Positions 34,047 through 46,399 of a DNA stretch of 64,000 nucleotides are shown here, piece by piece. The position numbers and the translations under genes are program-made. The stretch comes from Sisyra terminalis (Eukaryota; Arthropoda; Insecta; Neuroptera; Sisyridae): positions 9,176,001 through 9,240,000 of the forward strand of contig OY292279.1 of NCBI GenBank assembly GCA_958496175.1, read 5' to 3'. The notes under the pieces were generated by a model. It was not told where the DNA came from and did not search any database. It saw only the letters and a list, made by a program, of their open reading frames with translations. Positions within the stretch are counted from its first letter, which is position 1, and each line of letters starts with the position of its first letter.

Positions 34047-36561
34047 AATGCATATTACGAAAGTATATAAAGGCTATACTTTGAAAAAAACAACAGCTTT
34101 TAATCTTCATTATAACAATCAGAAGCAAATTATTTCAGTACTCCTCTATTCAGATGACTAATTGTGAAGTGATTTCTTAAGGGAAAATTAACCTAATTTT
34201 ACTTCAATAATTAACGAAGTATAAAAAAATTACTTGGTCTCAATAAATTTCAAATATGAATGGTTCCAATAACGTAAAGTTTGAACGATTTATAAAACCT
34301 TGCTATTTTTGTTTCAATACATTTGCTATAGAAAAACGTCCCAGGGTTTTGAAGTTTCTGTACTGTGACGTCATTGTAAAGCCAGATCAAAAGGAGCTCG
34401 TTTCAGGTATTTTGAATTTAACGATTTTTTTTTGTGTTTTCAATGAAAATTTCTTAGATTTGATCAAGTAAAATTAAAAATTAACAGCAACATTATATTT
34501 TGATATTAGTTTATATTTTTTTTAGAATATTTACATTAGGTCTATTAGAATATAACTAAACTTTAAAGCTCAACTTTTTTTGCAACCTCAAAGACAATAA
34601 ACAACCACTTATTAGTTACTTCAACTCTAAAGGAAAACCTATAAAACTGCAACTTTCCCACTAGGAAAATTCAAGCCTACCACCATGAAAATTTTACAAG
34701 ATCTGAGTAATCATAAACTTGGCTACTTTTGCACTTTAGTGTACCATCAATCGACATTTCCATCGAAACACATATCCGAAACTTGATGAAATTGTGCAAA
34801 TCAAACAGTCGAAACGTTGACGTGTGAAATTGATACGCTGACAGGCGATTATTAACTCGAGAGTGTAACGAAATCAATTTCAAATAAAATCACATCCCGA
34901 AAGCCAATCTCCATACGCCAATCCATACTAGAGACTATAATGAATATGAAATCTCGAGCATTTCTCCCGAAAAGCCGCTCGCTCATCAACACTTTCTATA
35001 ATTCAATTTACGACCAATCCATAGTGCAACAAAATATCCAGCACTCTCGGCCATCCAATTAAGAATCAGAAGTGAAAGTCAGAAATGTAACGACTAACAA
35101 AGGCCTTTTCATATTTCGATAGTGATCGATGATAAATCGAGAAAATGACGTTTTTAGTTCGACCGACCAGCTAACGAACTCACACCACACACCCACAACA
35201 ACTTGAACTCTTCAACAGATGTTGAAAACCACGCAGACAAATAACCGAAGTCATCCAAAAGTCAACTCAAACTCTTCATCACTACAAATTAAATTAAATA
35301 CGAATTGAATTAATCTTCGTTCACTTAAGATATTTATCAAATTCTTGATCCAATTTACTTTTAAACATCAACGCTACACATTCAATCTATAACACTTACG
35401 ATTGTAATCCACTCGAAGCATAGAATATAACTATTATTATATTTCAATTATCCATTTTACATGATAAGAAACGAGCAAGTAACCCATTAATACCACAAAG
35501 AAATTCAATACTATCCCATTTTATTCCTTTTCTAGATACAGGATGCCAAAATTTGATTACCATATACTTCAAAATTCCTTGCAAAATTCCCATTATATCT
35601 AATCAAAGCACTCCCTATATAAGTAGTTTTATAATATTAAAGGTCTCAACAATTATTACCGTATAAAACGACTAGTATCAAATTGGTCGAGGAGCTAAAA
35701 GATATGAGGAAGCTTTAGTGTGATACAAAAACCGAGATCGTATCTCCAAACTCTTTATATATCCATGCGCCATCAATTTCAATAGAATTGCCCTTTTTGG
35801 GATAATCTAAACGAAATGAAATCATCGCTAGCCTCTATTGATATTCTTTCAGGTCAATACTCTTAAATACATAGGGAAAACAACCCTTCTCTTTTCGATG
35901 GGTTGCCTCTTTATAATCGGATGGTTTTAAATTGATAAAACGAGACGAGCTGTATTAGCCGGGAAGGGGATATGGCCTATTAAATGCTACATTATTAGTG
36001 TTTAAACTCCCAAAATAAATTATCTTTAATCAAGAAAAGTTCTTTTGAAATTAGAAAAAAAAAATGAGCAATAGAAATGGACTGCCTTTGATAGCAAAAG
36101 GTACATAAAGTTAAAAAGGGGTAAGTTAACTGGTATGTATTATTAGAGTTAAACGAAAAGAAAATTTCAAAGCATGGAGTATAATGAAGTTGTGTAAAAG
36201 AAAGAGGGATGAAAGGCGAATATTGCTTGTAAAAGGATTTACAGGAAAATTGTCAATATAATTGGGAATCTTCTGAAAATGTCACAGGAATTCAGGGAAA
36301 AGAATGTACCGATATATCATGTAATTTAAGATTGAAAAAAATCGTTAAAATCTTAAGATATCTTTAGAAATAATTAAGACCATGAAAGCTTTTCGATATT
36401 CAAACTATGATTTGGTCACTCCAGATTTATTAATAGTTCTCCATTGTTGATGTAATAAAGTTATTGTTGTACAAAATTGAAGTTTATTCTTTTACAACTT
36501 ATGTTTCATGAATATTAATTTCACAATGACTTCTTAAATGATTCAAGTTTAGTTTATCTAT
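34047..36561. other. Unique stretch, no supported gene
   Basis: A plus-strand frame at 34256-34471 encodes FIKPCYFCFNTFAIEKR and LKFLYCDVIVKPDQKE and reaches a GTATTT after TTTCAG. I know no family for it, so it is only a candidate exon. The block at 34880-35290 is less AT-rich and unique (C/A-rich around 35180), which could be an untranslated exon or regulatory DNA. Confidence 0.35.
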
Positions 36562-36562
36562 A

Positions 36563-37553
36563 TCTATACTAATATATAAAATTCTTACGTCTGTCTGTAC
36601 GATTCGATTTTGAACCCAATTTTAGGGTAAATATTTGTGTGAAGAAGCCCTTATTCCAAATTTAACATTTTTAAAATTTTTGTCTGTCTGTGTGTCTCGA
36701 TTTAACTAAAGAACGGAACAACCGAATTTTATGAAATTTGGTATTAAGATACAACACAAATTCCCACAGACTATAGGCTACTTATCATTCCAAAAAAAAT
36801 TTGGAAGGTATTCCCTAGGGATGAAAACAGAAATTTTTACACTAGACCGGTGAGTTATATATCGTTGGAAAGGTAATTTAAAGTTAAAAAATAATCTGTA
36901 AAAATATCTTTAGTTGAACTGATAAAAAGCACAATAAATACGTATCTAACATTCTGTTGCTAAAATGGTTTAATTATATAGTTGAAATTCAGATATTTTA
37001 ATAATAAGTGCATAGATACACAATGGTTATACTTGATTATGGAGGAACTGGGTTTTGTGCACTTGAAAAAATTTTAATTTCGCCGTAGTTTTGTACATTT
37101 CAGTAGTGTAAAAGTTGAGACAATGAAATGGGATTTTTTCTAACATTCTAATTATCTAGGCGAATGTTTTGATAACTTTTGACTGTTTTTAGTCAGAATT
37201 ATGACTGACTTTATTGAACTTAACGATAGTTTTTATTTATGCATAGATGGTGATTGATTTACGGATTAATTGGTTCACGGTAGGTATACGCAATTGAACA
37301 TACTCTTTTTAGATACTTATAAATATTTTTTGAAAATTAATTGATCATTATATACAACTATTTTATTCTAAGTAGCAGTTTATTAAATGTGTCTTTTTAA
37401 AGTTGTCAAAATAGTGTTTTTCAGTATGATTATGTTTTTCGTAAAAGAAATAAGAAAAATAATAATTTTCATATACCACGACAAACGGCAAATTTGAAAA
37501 GAAAATATAATCTACACCTACGTTACGCAGACGAAGTCGCGGGGATCAGCTAG
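36563..37553 (+). mobile_element. Non-autonomous Helitron, ~990 bp
   Basis: Starts TCTATACTAATATATAAAAT and ends GACGAAGTCGCGGGGATCAG-CTAG, with host A before and T after, as expected for Helitron insertion between A and T. The 5' TCTATACTAATAT and the 3' CGAAGTCGCGGG...CAGCTAG are the usual insect Helitron ends, with a short GC-rich palindromic region before CTAG. No Rep/helicase coding remains. Subterminal TGTCTGTCTGTGTGTC and a degenerate 'GAACGG...CCGA' follow the left end. Confidence 0.85.
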
Positions 37554-37554
37554 T

Positions 37555-38981
37555 AAATCATAAAGCAATTACACTGTTTACAAAAGGGACTAAAGGGGTT
37601 TATCTATTAGGGGTGAGAAATGATAGAAGACGAATCACATATCCCATGACTTTATTCCATTAGTTAGTGGTTTTTTTTAACCACATCTTTATAGTTTGAT
37701 ACCTTTTTTTCTTTACTGATAAGTGATCCACGATATATTTTTGGATTTATAGACTCAGTTTAGTATTCAATAATCATTCTAGAACCGCTAAATTTTCTAT
37801 AAACTAATCACATAATTTTATCTTAGCTTTCCTATATTTGTTTAAGAAATGTTATAATATAAGACATAAACTATTTTTCGACACTCTATCATTGATAATA
37901 GATCATCAATAAATCCAAAGATCTACAAATACATAAAGGTATTACGTATAATTCCCTTTTATAGTGATATCTCATGTTCAAAGGAAATGTAGGTGACAAA
38001 TCAATTGGAAATTGGGAAATTCGTTGTTAAAGATATCAACACATAGTTTGATTTCTCATCCCTACAAATATTCCAAACAATATCACAATCACCGCTAGCC
38101 ATATAGATCGAAAGCCTTTGTAAAGAGGAAACATTATTTTAAGATTCCAGGAATTCCCAATCCATCACTTATGACCAATGAAAATGGTTTGTACTGACAA
38201 ATCTGGTACTCAAATTACAAAGCACATTGCTTTGTATTTTGATTATGAGTAATCCGTAAATTGAGAATTGATTAGTCTTTCCAATAAATGCAGGCCTCTG
38301 ATAAATAAAAGGGCAATAAAAGAAATGATGACTTCTATAAAATCTTAGCAGGAATAAATTTAAGCAACAATTTTTTGTCAAGAACCAAAAAAAACACTAT
38401 TCAAACGACAGAATCTCAAAGATTGATATATGGAAATCAGAATATTGCCTTCTGGAGAAATATTCTAGAATAAATGGCGACTCATGAGGAAAAATTCTTA
38501 AAAGATTTAGAAGACTTTTCAATTCTAACTAGGAACCCTTTTATTTCTTTGGAACCACCAAAATTTGAGCCAAATTTTTGTTCTGAAAACCAGGAAATTT
38601 GTGTTGAAGAAAAATTAAAAAGCGTATATTTTTTCAATTAGAAGTGGAGGACTTCTGGAATCCCAGAGCTGGGAAAGATGTTGATTATAATACTATGAAT
38701 TCACCTTTTGTAGATAAAGGTAACATCATCAGAAAGTTGCATTGTTATTACATCGAGATAAGTTGGAATTTTGTAAATTTAAAGAAATGAGAATGGATGC
38801 AATTTTGACACCTGTAGAAGCTGCGAAGATATAATCTAAACTTATCGAATCCAATCTTCCTATAAGAAAAGACTCGGCTTAAAATAAATAGGCAAGAAAC
38901 GATAAAAAACCTGATCAATTAGCAAACCACTTACCAGAGATGTTTAATCCAAATGAAAATGCAGCAAATCAGGAGATATCG
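37555..38981. other. AT-rich stretch with short open runs before the tandem repeat
   Basis: From about 38475 a plus-strand frame gives MATHEEKFLKDLEDF and FISLEPPKFEPNF before stops appear. This may be the decayed start of the source of the following repeat, but the family is unknown to me. The rest is unique. Confidence 0.3.
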
Positions 38982-39722
38982 GACTTGACAAATGCATCAG
39001 AGTCAACTTCTCTGGACTTGCCATTCATTCCCAAAGCCATCAAATATGAAATATATTAATTCACTTTCAAAAAAGCCCTAGAATAGAACGAATACTTTTA
39101 TGAAGCCATTAGATCTCTCGACAATCCAGGTTCAAATAATATAATTTTCTACCTCTTATTATAATCAACTAAAAGTCATCAAAATCGGATCAGTTCTTCA
39201 GTGTTACCAACAAAAAAAAAACAATTTTTCCAAATTGGTAGACTTTATAAATGCACCAGAGTCAACTTCTATGAACTCGCCATTCATTTCCAAAGCCATC
39301 AAAAATGAAATATAAAAACCACTATCAAAAAAGCGTTTAGAATAAATTGAATACTATTGTGTAGCCATAAGATCTTTCGACAATCCTGGTTCAAATAATA
39401 ATCGGATCAGTTCTTCAGTGTTACCAACAAAAAAAAAACAATTTTTCCAAATTGGTAGACTTTATAAATGCACCAGAGTCAACTTCTCTGGACTTGCCAT
39501 TCATTCCCAAAGCCATCAAATATGAAATATAAAAAACCACTATCAAAAAAGCGATTAGAATGGATCGAATACTATTGTGTAGCCATAAGATTTTTCGACA
39601 ATCCTGGTTCAAATAATATAATTTTCTACCTCTTAAAGAATTATCATCAACTAAAAAGTCATCAAAATCGGATCAGTTTTCAGTGTTACCAACAAAAAAA
39701 AAACAATTTTTCCAAATCGGTT
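38982..39722 (+). repeat. Triplicated 217-259-bp tandem repeat
   Basis: AGTCAACTTCT(C/A)TGGAC starts at 39001, 39260 and 39477. Each unit holds CCAAAGCCATCAAA, GACAATCC(A/T)GGTTCAAATAAT and ATCGGATCAGTT...GTTACCAACAAAAAAAAA. The middle copy has lost about 45 bp after GGTTCAAATAATA, which explains its shorter period. A 112-codon frame in the last copy is broken in the others. Confidence 0.85.
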
Positions 39723-40753
39723 TGCACATTTTCTGGCGTTAATACAAACAATTCGAGAACTTTATATCTGTCCATATCTGTTAAATATAATGAATTGTTT
39801 GCATAGCATCCCCAAACACGACCAATTGAGGGAAAATTGTTTATTTGAAACCACCTTCACCACTTTGCCGCTGGAAAATTGATTCAATCTAGCATCGCCT
39901 GGTCTATCTACCCAACAGGAATACGACAACGAAAACGAATAATTTTGTACCTCTGAATATGTTTAAATTTCACAGACGATACAACAAATTAATTTCCTCG
40001 TCCGATCCATATTCTCAATGCAATCGAGAAATTGGGAAATTTCATTTGATATGCGACAAGGACACTTGCAACATTTATAATTCAATGTACTTGTTGAATA
40101 AGTCGTATCTCTTTCTATCGTACAAGTCTCGGCTGGTGTAAGCTGCACAGATATATATATATAATATGGTGCACCCTATGCATGAAGAACGATACATTAT
40201 ATATTAGATATATAATATATAGACAGTGAGCTTGACAACAGATAGTAATTAATTTTACATGAGTTCGGGTACGGTTTTCAATTTAATAGACATTTACTCG
40301 AAACTATGTATAATATAAATACGAGAACTGCAGGGCGAAAGAGCTTTTGTTTTGAGCTTGTATAACTCAATACTGTTGATGGTTAGAGATGATTTATTAT
40401 GAATGCAAGAGTATGGGCAGGTCAGGTGGTGCACGGGGATGGAGGGTTGGGATTGGGTTTTAATTAAACGGAAATATTGCATTGAAAAATCGAAATTGTT
40501 CAAGTTATTCAAAATTTAAATTAGCTTTTTCAAAGTCGAAAAATTCACCGTGGTTGTCAAAAGCTTTTGTGTTGAAATTGATTAAAATTGATTTTTTTTC
40601 GTTACTGAGCTTGTCCATTTTGTTTGTCCCCCCTTTATATTCTATTAGTTTCAAATTTGTTAATCATTGTCAAATATGTTATTTTTAATTAAACAGTCGA
40701 AAAAAAATCCCGTTTAATGTAAAAGTGTTGTTAATTGAGGAATTTTACATGGT
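39723..40753. other. Unique stretch, no supported gene
   Basis: Open frames on both strands around 39959-40148 are cysteine-containing but antisense to each other and without splice context. TA-rich tracts lie at about 40150-40225. Confidence 0.35.
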
Positions 40754-41755
40754 TTAAGGTAGTAGTATGGTAACTTGGGTTCAAAAAATCGATTTTTTTT
40801 TTGCTTAATTTGAAAGTACAATGTCTTGAGAATATACTGTGAAAATTTCAGACAGAAATTCGAAATATTTCGGGAGTTATAATGACTTTCCAATGAAGAG
40901 GATGAAGGCATATTATACGCTCCAGGCATAGACGATTGACGTAAGTATAAGTTTACTTATGAAAATTTGTTGTTGAACTTTAAATGCGTTTTTCTCAAAA
41001 CATTGTTTTTCTGGTCGACCCGGGTCCTAACTTTTTTTCTACTGAACCGATTGCTTTCAAATTTGAACAGGCTGTTCTACACACTTATAGTTCTCGTTGG
41101 TACTAACGAGAATTTTTTTCACCCCTAACTTTATTTTACAACCCTTTCTTTGCTAAAATAAAAGGACTTTTTTTTTCAAAGTCTGCCATGTTGTTATTTA
41201 CCCTTGAAATTTAATTTCAGTACTTCCGACCAGAATGAAATGTCTATAGATTAAAAACCTATACTGAACCGATTTACCTGAAATTTTTAGAGAGTCTTCT
41301 TTATAGACTTGTCTATGTCTGGAACTTGCCCCATCCCCAAATTTAGATATTTACTATTTTTAAAAAATTCGGAACAGTCAAAAAAAGTGGTACAAAAATT
41401 GTTTTTTGTTTCAGGCAGTCGCCATTTCGTAAAAAAAATTTTTCATACTTTTCCGTAGTTCCAGACATTGCGACATTATTCTAGATTAATAATCTTTTTT
41501 ATTTTTTGGGGTCAGATTACTAGGAGGGTTGAAATCGTGGGTATGGTCACGTGCCAATTTTTTGAGACCTCCCACTTCATCAGCTGCTAATTTTTGAAAT
41601 TTTTAACTTTTTTTATTTTTTTATTTATTTCTGTATTCTTGAAATGTTAATAAATAACTGATAAAAAATGGATAGTAAAAATATTAATTGGCTATTTTTA
41701 TGACACTTCAAAAATTACCTGAAATTCATGCCTCTAGACTAGAATACTCCCTTAA
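40754..41755. mobile_element. TTAA-flanked MITE, ~990 bp, weak inverted ends
   Basis: TTAA at 40754-40757 and 41752-41755. Right end inverted GGGAGTATTCTAGTCTAGAG, close to the right end of the element at 8843; left end GGTAGTAGTATGG only partly matches. Interior AAATGCGTTTTTCTC (about 40982) is shared with the elements at 61578 and 8843. Confidence 0.45.
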
Positions 41756-43037
41756 GAACGTATCTATGATGATAGATATAGAGACAGTGCACAGGTGTTA
41801 ATGTAGGATTTGGTAAAAAATTGATATGCATTCACGTATCCTTAATTGATTTTTATTTTTTTAAACTATGTCCCACCAATTGGACCATTTTGTAACTTTA
41901 TTATATGATAGCTAACTAATTAACATATAAAATATATTTTTTGGTAGATGTCATTTTGGGGGTTGATATAAAAAATCACCCCCAAAAAGTGTATTTCTCG
42001 TTTTTTAGAGTTTCATATAGTTCAAAATTTTTCATATATTATTATTAATTTATCGATAGTCATGTATAGTTTTAATTTCATGAAGATATCTTCAAAAAGT
42101 GCTAAGAAAAGAAATATTTACGTTAAGGATTGTCACCTCCATTATTTTCTTACTATAAGGGTTAGGGGTGTGAGATTAAGTGCATGGCTATCTTAAATGA
42201 AAAACAATAAAAATAAGGTAAGATCCCCTAAGATTCCCTTCTTTCTAAAGGTAGCATGTCTAGTTTCTTTCCATTTAAAAAAATAATCAATATGCTATTT
42301 GATGACCCTTAAAAATCTTCAAAGTAACACCCTCTTGTTCTTATTGCATCAATTGGCAACGTGTTGCATTACTTAAGCAGTAGGTACCCAGTACATAACC
42401 CAAGTTTATAACAAGCATCCATATTAATTCACAAAGAAAATCACTAACGTAATATTAAAAACGTCTTCCACATGACAACTCAAGATAATTGAAATTTTTA
42501 ATAAAATATTTACCGGCAAAATGAAAATCTAAACTTAATTTGTTAATTTTTCCATCAGGTCGCTCGTGTCGTCACTGTACAGCTAATTTTTTCCACACTT
42601 AACATATTCAATTAGACGTCAGAATGTTATTAGCGTTACGCGCGGGAATTTCAAAACTCGTAAAGAACTCCGGTCTCTGTTAATTAAAATGAGGATTATG
42701 TTGATAAGCTGGAGGAAAAAGTTTCATTTATCTCGCGTGCTTGACTCTTTCATTCATTCAATTTTTATGCTCCATTCATATTTATATTTCATCAATTTAT
42801 TTTTCATTCAAACATCTTCGTTTTTTACGAGCGCAAAATTCAATTAACTTCTGACATAATTTCGTTGAATTAGTCTGCTATATTATATCGTATACATATA
42901 CTGTTGAAAGCATTTTATACTCTCATCTTAAATGAGAAAATATTTTTTCAACAAATATACCCTATATTTATCTTCAACGTATAACAACTCGTTATTTTTT
43001 AACTTCATTTTATATTACCTTATAAATTGAATTATAA
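41756..43037. other. AT-rich stretch, nothing recognised
   Basis: No open frame or element ends. A C/G-mirror GGGGGTTGATAT...ATCACCCCC hairpin is visible near 41958-41990. The block at 42530-42740 is less AT-rich and unique. Confidence 0.35.
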
Positions 43038-44090
43038 AATAATTGATACATCAAAAATTAATTTCAAACTTCTCCGTATAAATAAAAGTCTTTTCACAGC
43101 AATCATTTTATATTTTTAACCAATAAATATCATTTATTTGAACAAATCAATGAATGATTCCTTGGTGCAAAAAGCTTAGCAATAGTAATAATTTTGATCC
43201 AATAAAATCGATCACCAATAATTTCGAAAACTCTCAAACATTTGACCATCAATGGCAACACGAATTAAAAATCTTAAACTCCACAATATATTAAACAAAT
43301 TCTGTTTTCATTTATAAAGCTTGAAAGCTTTCAGGTGGTCATTAGAATAAAACAATACCAACTCGGTACCTTCGTTATTTAAAGTGGTGCAAAAGTTTTC
43401 ACCCAATGTTTTTGACTGTATTTTTTTATTAATTAGTAAAAAAGCATTTGGATTGTATTTATTTGATGTTGATTGATACATCAAAAATTTACTTGACACT
43501 ATTTCCGTATAAAGCAGCGGTTCCTAACCTTTTTCAGCCGCGGACCCCCAAGAAAATCAAGCATAATGCCAAGGATCCCTGAGTGAAAAAAGGTGCAATT
43601 TTCGGACAATATTATATTTTAGTATTCCTTTATTAAATTAAAAAACAAAAAACTTTTTCAAATGGGACCGCGGACCCCCCGGGGGGTCCGGGGGGCAGCG
43701 ATCATTTTATATTTTTAACCAATAAATATAATTTATTTAAACAAATCAATGAAAGATTCCTTGGTGCAAAAAGCTTTGCAATAGTAACGATCTTGATCGA
43801 ACAAAATCGATCACCAATAATTTCAAAAACTGCAAAATTCTCAAACATTTGACCATCAAAAGCATCAGGTTTTGATCAGAAGTCTTAAGTCCCTCAATAT
43901 CTCACACAAATTCTGTTTTCATTTTTAAAGCTTAAAAGCTTTCAGCTTTTAAAACAAAACAAATACCAACTCTGTAACTTCGTTAGTCAAAGCGGTGCAA
44001 TAGTTTTCATCCAATGCTTTTGTATGTATTTTTTAAATAAATAATAAACTTTAATTTAGCATTTGGATTGCATTTATTTGGTGTCTAAAT
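43038..44090. repeat. ~430-bp tandem duplication, second copy split by a hAT
   Basis: Copy 1 43038-43469; copy 2 43470-43514 plus 43696-44090. Shared words include ATTGATACATCAAAAATT, CAAATCAATGAA(T/A)GATTCC, AAAATCGATCACCAATAATT and TAAAGCTT(G/A)AAAGCTTTCAG. The copies have diverged by scattered substitutions and small indels. Confidence 0.85.
43515..43695. mobile_element. hAT MITE inside duplicated copy 2
   Basis: CAGCGGTTCCTAACC at the left, then the same body as 24090 (CAAGCATAATGCCAA, TGAGTGAAAAAAGGTGCAAT). The right end is abnormal, GGACCCCCCGGGGGGTCCGG, with no CAG end or 8-bp duplication. It replaces about 16 bp present in copy 1, so the insertion was followed by a deletion or rearrangement. 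Confidence 0.75.
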
Positions 44091-44179
44091 TTCTAAAGTT
44101 TTCCAAGAAAAATTTAAAGTTAATTGTGTTGGACTTGCGAGGGTAAACCACTGTTTTAAAGAACATTATTCCATCTATA

Positions 44180-44575
44180 GGGGCCGTTCATAAAATACGT
44201 TCCCATACAAGGGGGGCAGGGGTCTTGCTGAGTGTGACAAGATGTGACAGGAGGGCGGGGGGTCTTCGGTAATGTGATGTTCGCCATTCGTCAAAAAAAT
44301 TTTAAATTAATATTACTTTCGCCTAATGTTCTTTTTCAATTTTTATCATGATAAAAAGTCATTCATTTCGTATTTAGTAAATATTAAATATATAGAGTTT
44401 TTAAATATATAGAAATTTGTGCACTTTTAATTGAAACTTAACATATTCAGGGAAGAGGGTCTTAGTTTTATGACGAAATATTTCTAGGGGGGTCACAGAA
44501 AGTGTGACACAGCGTGATAATGGGAGGGGGTCAGAAAAAGCTTATTTTAGCGTGACGTATTTTATGAACGGCCCC
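44180..44575. mobile_element. 396-bp DNA transposon with GGGGCCGTTCATAAAATACG ends
   Basis: Perfect terminal inverted repeats of at least 21 bp, starting GGGGCCGTTCATAAAATACG on both sides. The flanks share ATA (3 bp), which would fit a PIF/Harbinger-type insertion, but family assignment is uncertain. The interior has GTGTGACA(A/G)(A/G) words near both ends. It sits inside the target duplication of the next element. Confidence 0.75.
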
Positions 44576-44579
44576 ATAG

Positions 44580-44827
44580 TAGAGATAACGAACCTTTTTG
44601 AGGCCCGGGTAAAATTGTGATTATTTTTTTTTAGTACTAGTGGGTTACTAATATGCATTGTGCCCATTAGCTCCTTACAAGATGGAACAGAGAGGGGACA
44701 ATACAAGTGCTATGGAAGTTTCTTTCTACAAACATACCAAACAAATGGTTACCTAGTCATCGTGGGCTAGTTAAAAAACTTGCGTGGGTCAGTGTTTGAC
44801 CAATGAGCCATAGGTTGGCGGCCACTG
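44580..44827. mobile_element. hAT-like MITE, left duplication split by the neighbouring element
   Basis: Right end, inverted, CAGTGGCCGCCAACCTATGG; left end decayed TAGAGATAACGAACCTTTTT. The right flank is ACCTATAG. If the 396-bp element is excised with one ATA, the left flank becomes ATCTATAG, so seven of eight bases match as a target duplication. Confidence 0.6.
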
Positions 44828-46230
44828 ACCTATAGGATAATCACGTTATAAGAAAATTCCCGAAAGAACTAGTAGTCGAATGATGGAGCAAAAATGTTTA
44901 AAAGGATATTTTGATAAATGGAAAGATGGACATCTACATGTAGAGACATCTAGTACCGATTTGAAAAATCAGATTAAAGCTGCATATGAAAAAGTTTGGG
45001 GGATGAAAATGGGAGATTCGTTAATCGAAAAAAATGAACTTGAAATGTAAAAATCTAACATGTTCGCTCATTTCTAAGTATCCAATCATTGAAATTTCCA
45101 AATCGGAAATGAACAAAAATCGCCATCGAAATTTTAGTTATGGCTTTGCTCAATTTTTCATTAACCAAATTCATTGATGACAAAGCTCATCCAGTTGGTA
45201 ACTAATGAAGCAATTTGTTTAATTTATTGGAATTGGACGTTGAAAAATATTCAGCAATAGTGAAAATAGAAACAAATTATTTTCTGTCGTATAGTTAAGC
45301 GACATTTCCTTATGTTTCATGTCGGAAAATATTCATTACGCTAATGGGGAAATTGTGTATTCATCAAACCACCCGGAATATTTGTCGCAACATCATACAC
45401 CAGTTCGTTCAACTTGAGCACAACCACCTCCTCCTCCTCTGCCTCCTTCTCCTGCATTTCTCCGTCTATTAGGTCAATTTGAAGAAATGAAAAATCTTGC
45501 ATATTCCTCGACATAGTCGCTATATATATATATAATATGTGTCTTTGTATTGTAATATATTTATATATGCTAACGTACGATTTGCAAACAGTCATCGAGA
45601 CTAATAGCTGGAGAATATTTCTCCTAAGAGATGGCATGAAATTATTATGCTCAGTGATATATAGATGCCACACTATTATATCATATGCAAAACCGGGGGG
45701 TGGGTTGCATGCACGCAAAAGTCCCGTCTTTCATCTTCCGTTTCTGCATCGTTACGAATGGCTGCAACGCCCGGAACAAGAAAATATGAATGTTTCCATT
45801 TTCCATGTTTCCAGCATTGTTATACATAAAAGAGAAAATAATACATTGTATATTGAAATTCCGCTCGTTTTGCTTTTATCTTAGTTATTTTTTTTGGAAA
45901 AAACCCAACGCTCACGCATCCCTTGTTTATAATTGTCGTTGTTGGCCGCCCACTATAAATTTACTATTTGTTTCTTATACGACAAAAAATAAAATACAAT
46001 TCACTAGATTTAACTATTCCATTGCAGTTATAGTAAAGTCGATAATTCTTGTGAACAACCGCGATTTTAACGACCTTTTTTAATATGGAGATGATTTGAA
46101 CGATTTAGAAGTCTAAGTCATAAAAGAGTTTTCTTTTTGGTAATAATAGATGGCATGCCTTCATAGGGTTTCGTTGAACATTGGTTTCAACAGCCAACAA
46201 TAAGTTTCTGGTCAAATAAAGTGGAAATTT
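44828..46230. other. Mostly unique stretch with one odd small ORF
   Basis: Contains the minus-strand small ORF described separately. Open frames also occur on the plus strand (45537-46083), but without splice sites or family resemblance. Short TA runs near 45522. Confidence 0.35.
45341..45514 (-). CDS. Candidate small ORF, unrecognised (low confidence)
   Basis: On the minus strand an ATG just downstream of a TATATATATATA run opens a frame of about 57 codons: MSRNMQDFSFLQIDLIDGEM, then an acidic run EAEEEEVVV and LKLNELVYDVATNIPGG, ending TAG. An in-frame extension upstream reaches 125 codons. The third-position composition is less AT-rich than the surroundings. I know no homologue. The TATA run may be just a microsatellite, so this could equally be chance or a decayed exon. 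Confidence 0.2.
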   Translation of the reverse strand: MSRNMQDFSFLQIDLIDGEMQEKEAEEEEVVVLKLNELVYDVATNIPGGLMNTQFPH

Positions 46231-46335
46231 AGATTTTCATGATTATCTTATGCACTTCTGAGAAAAAAAAATGCTACTATAGACCAAAAGTACAACGAAG
46301 TGATCCAATAATAACCCTTATTTCCTCCATAATAA
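46231..46335. repeat. ~105-bp direct repeat upstream of the LINE (copy 1)
   Basis: Matches 48238-48347: shared words include ATCTTATGCACTTCTGAG, GTACAACGAAGTGATCC and TTATTTCCTCCATAATAAC. The two copies flank the Jockey-like LINE relic. Confidence 0.8.
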
Positions 46336-46399
46336 CTGACCCATCTGGTCAATTATGAGTTAGATACATACAGAATCGAACCATATCAATCATACATAG

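Noticed and set aside
34256..34471. CYFCF...YCD frame as a zinc-finger exon
   Set aside because: Cysteine spacing fits no zinc-finger family I know, and only a weak donor is present; kept as a note, not a feature.
39959..40148. Cysteine-containing 60-codon frames on both strands
   Set aside because: Mutually antisense, without splice sites or homology that I can recognise.
45522..45540. TATA box for the small minus-strand ORF
   Set aside because: It is a TA microsatellite like others in the window; no initiator or transcript evidence.
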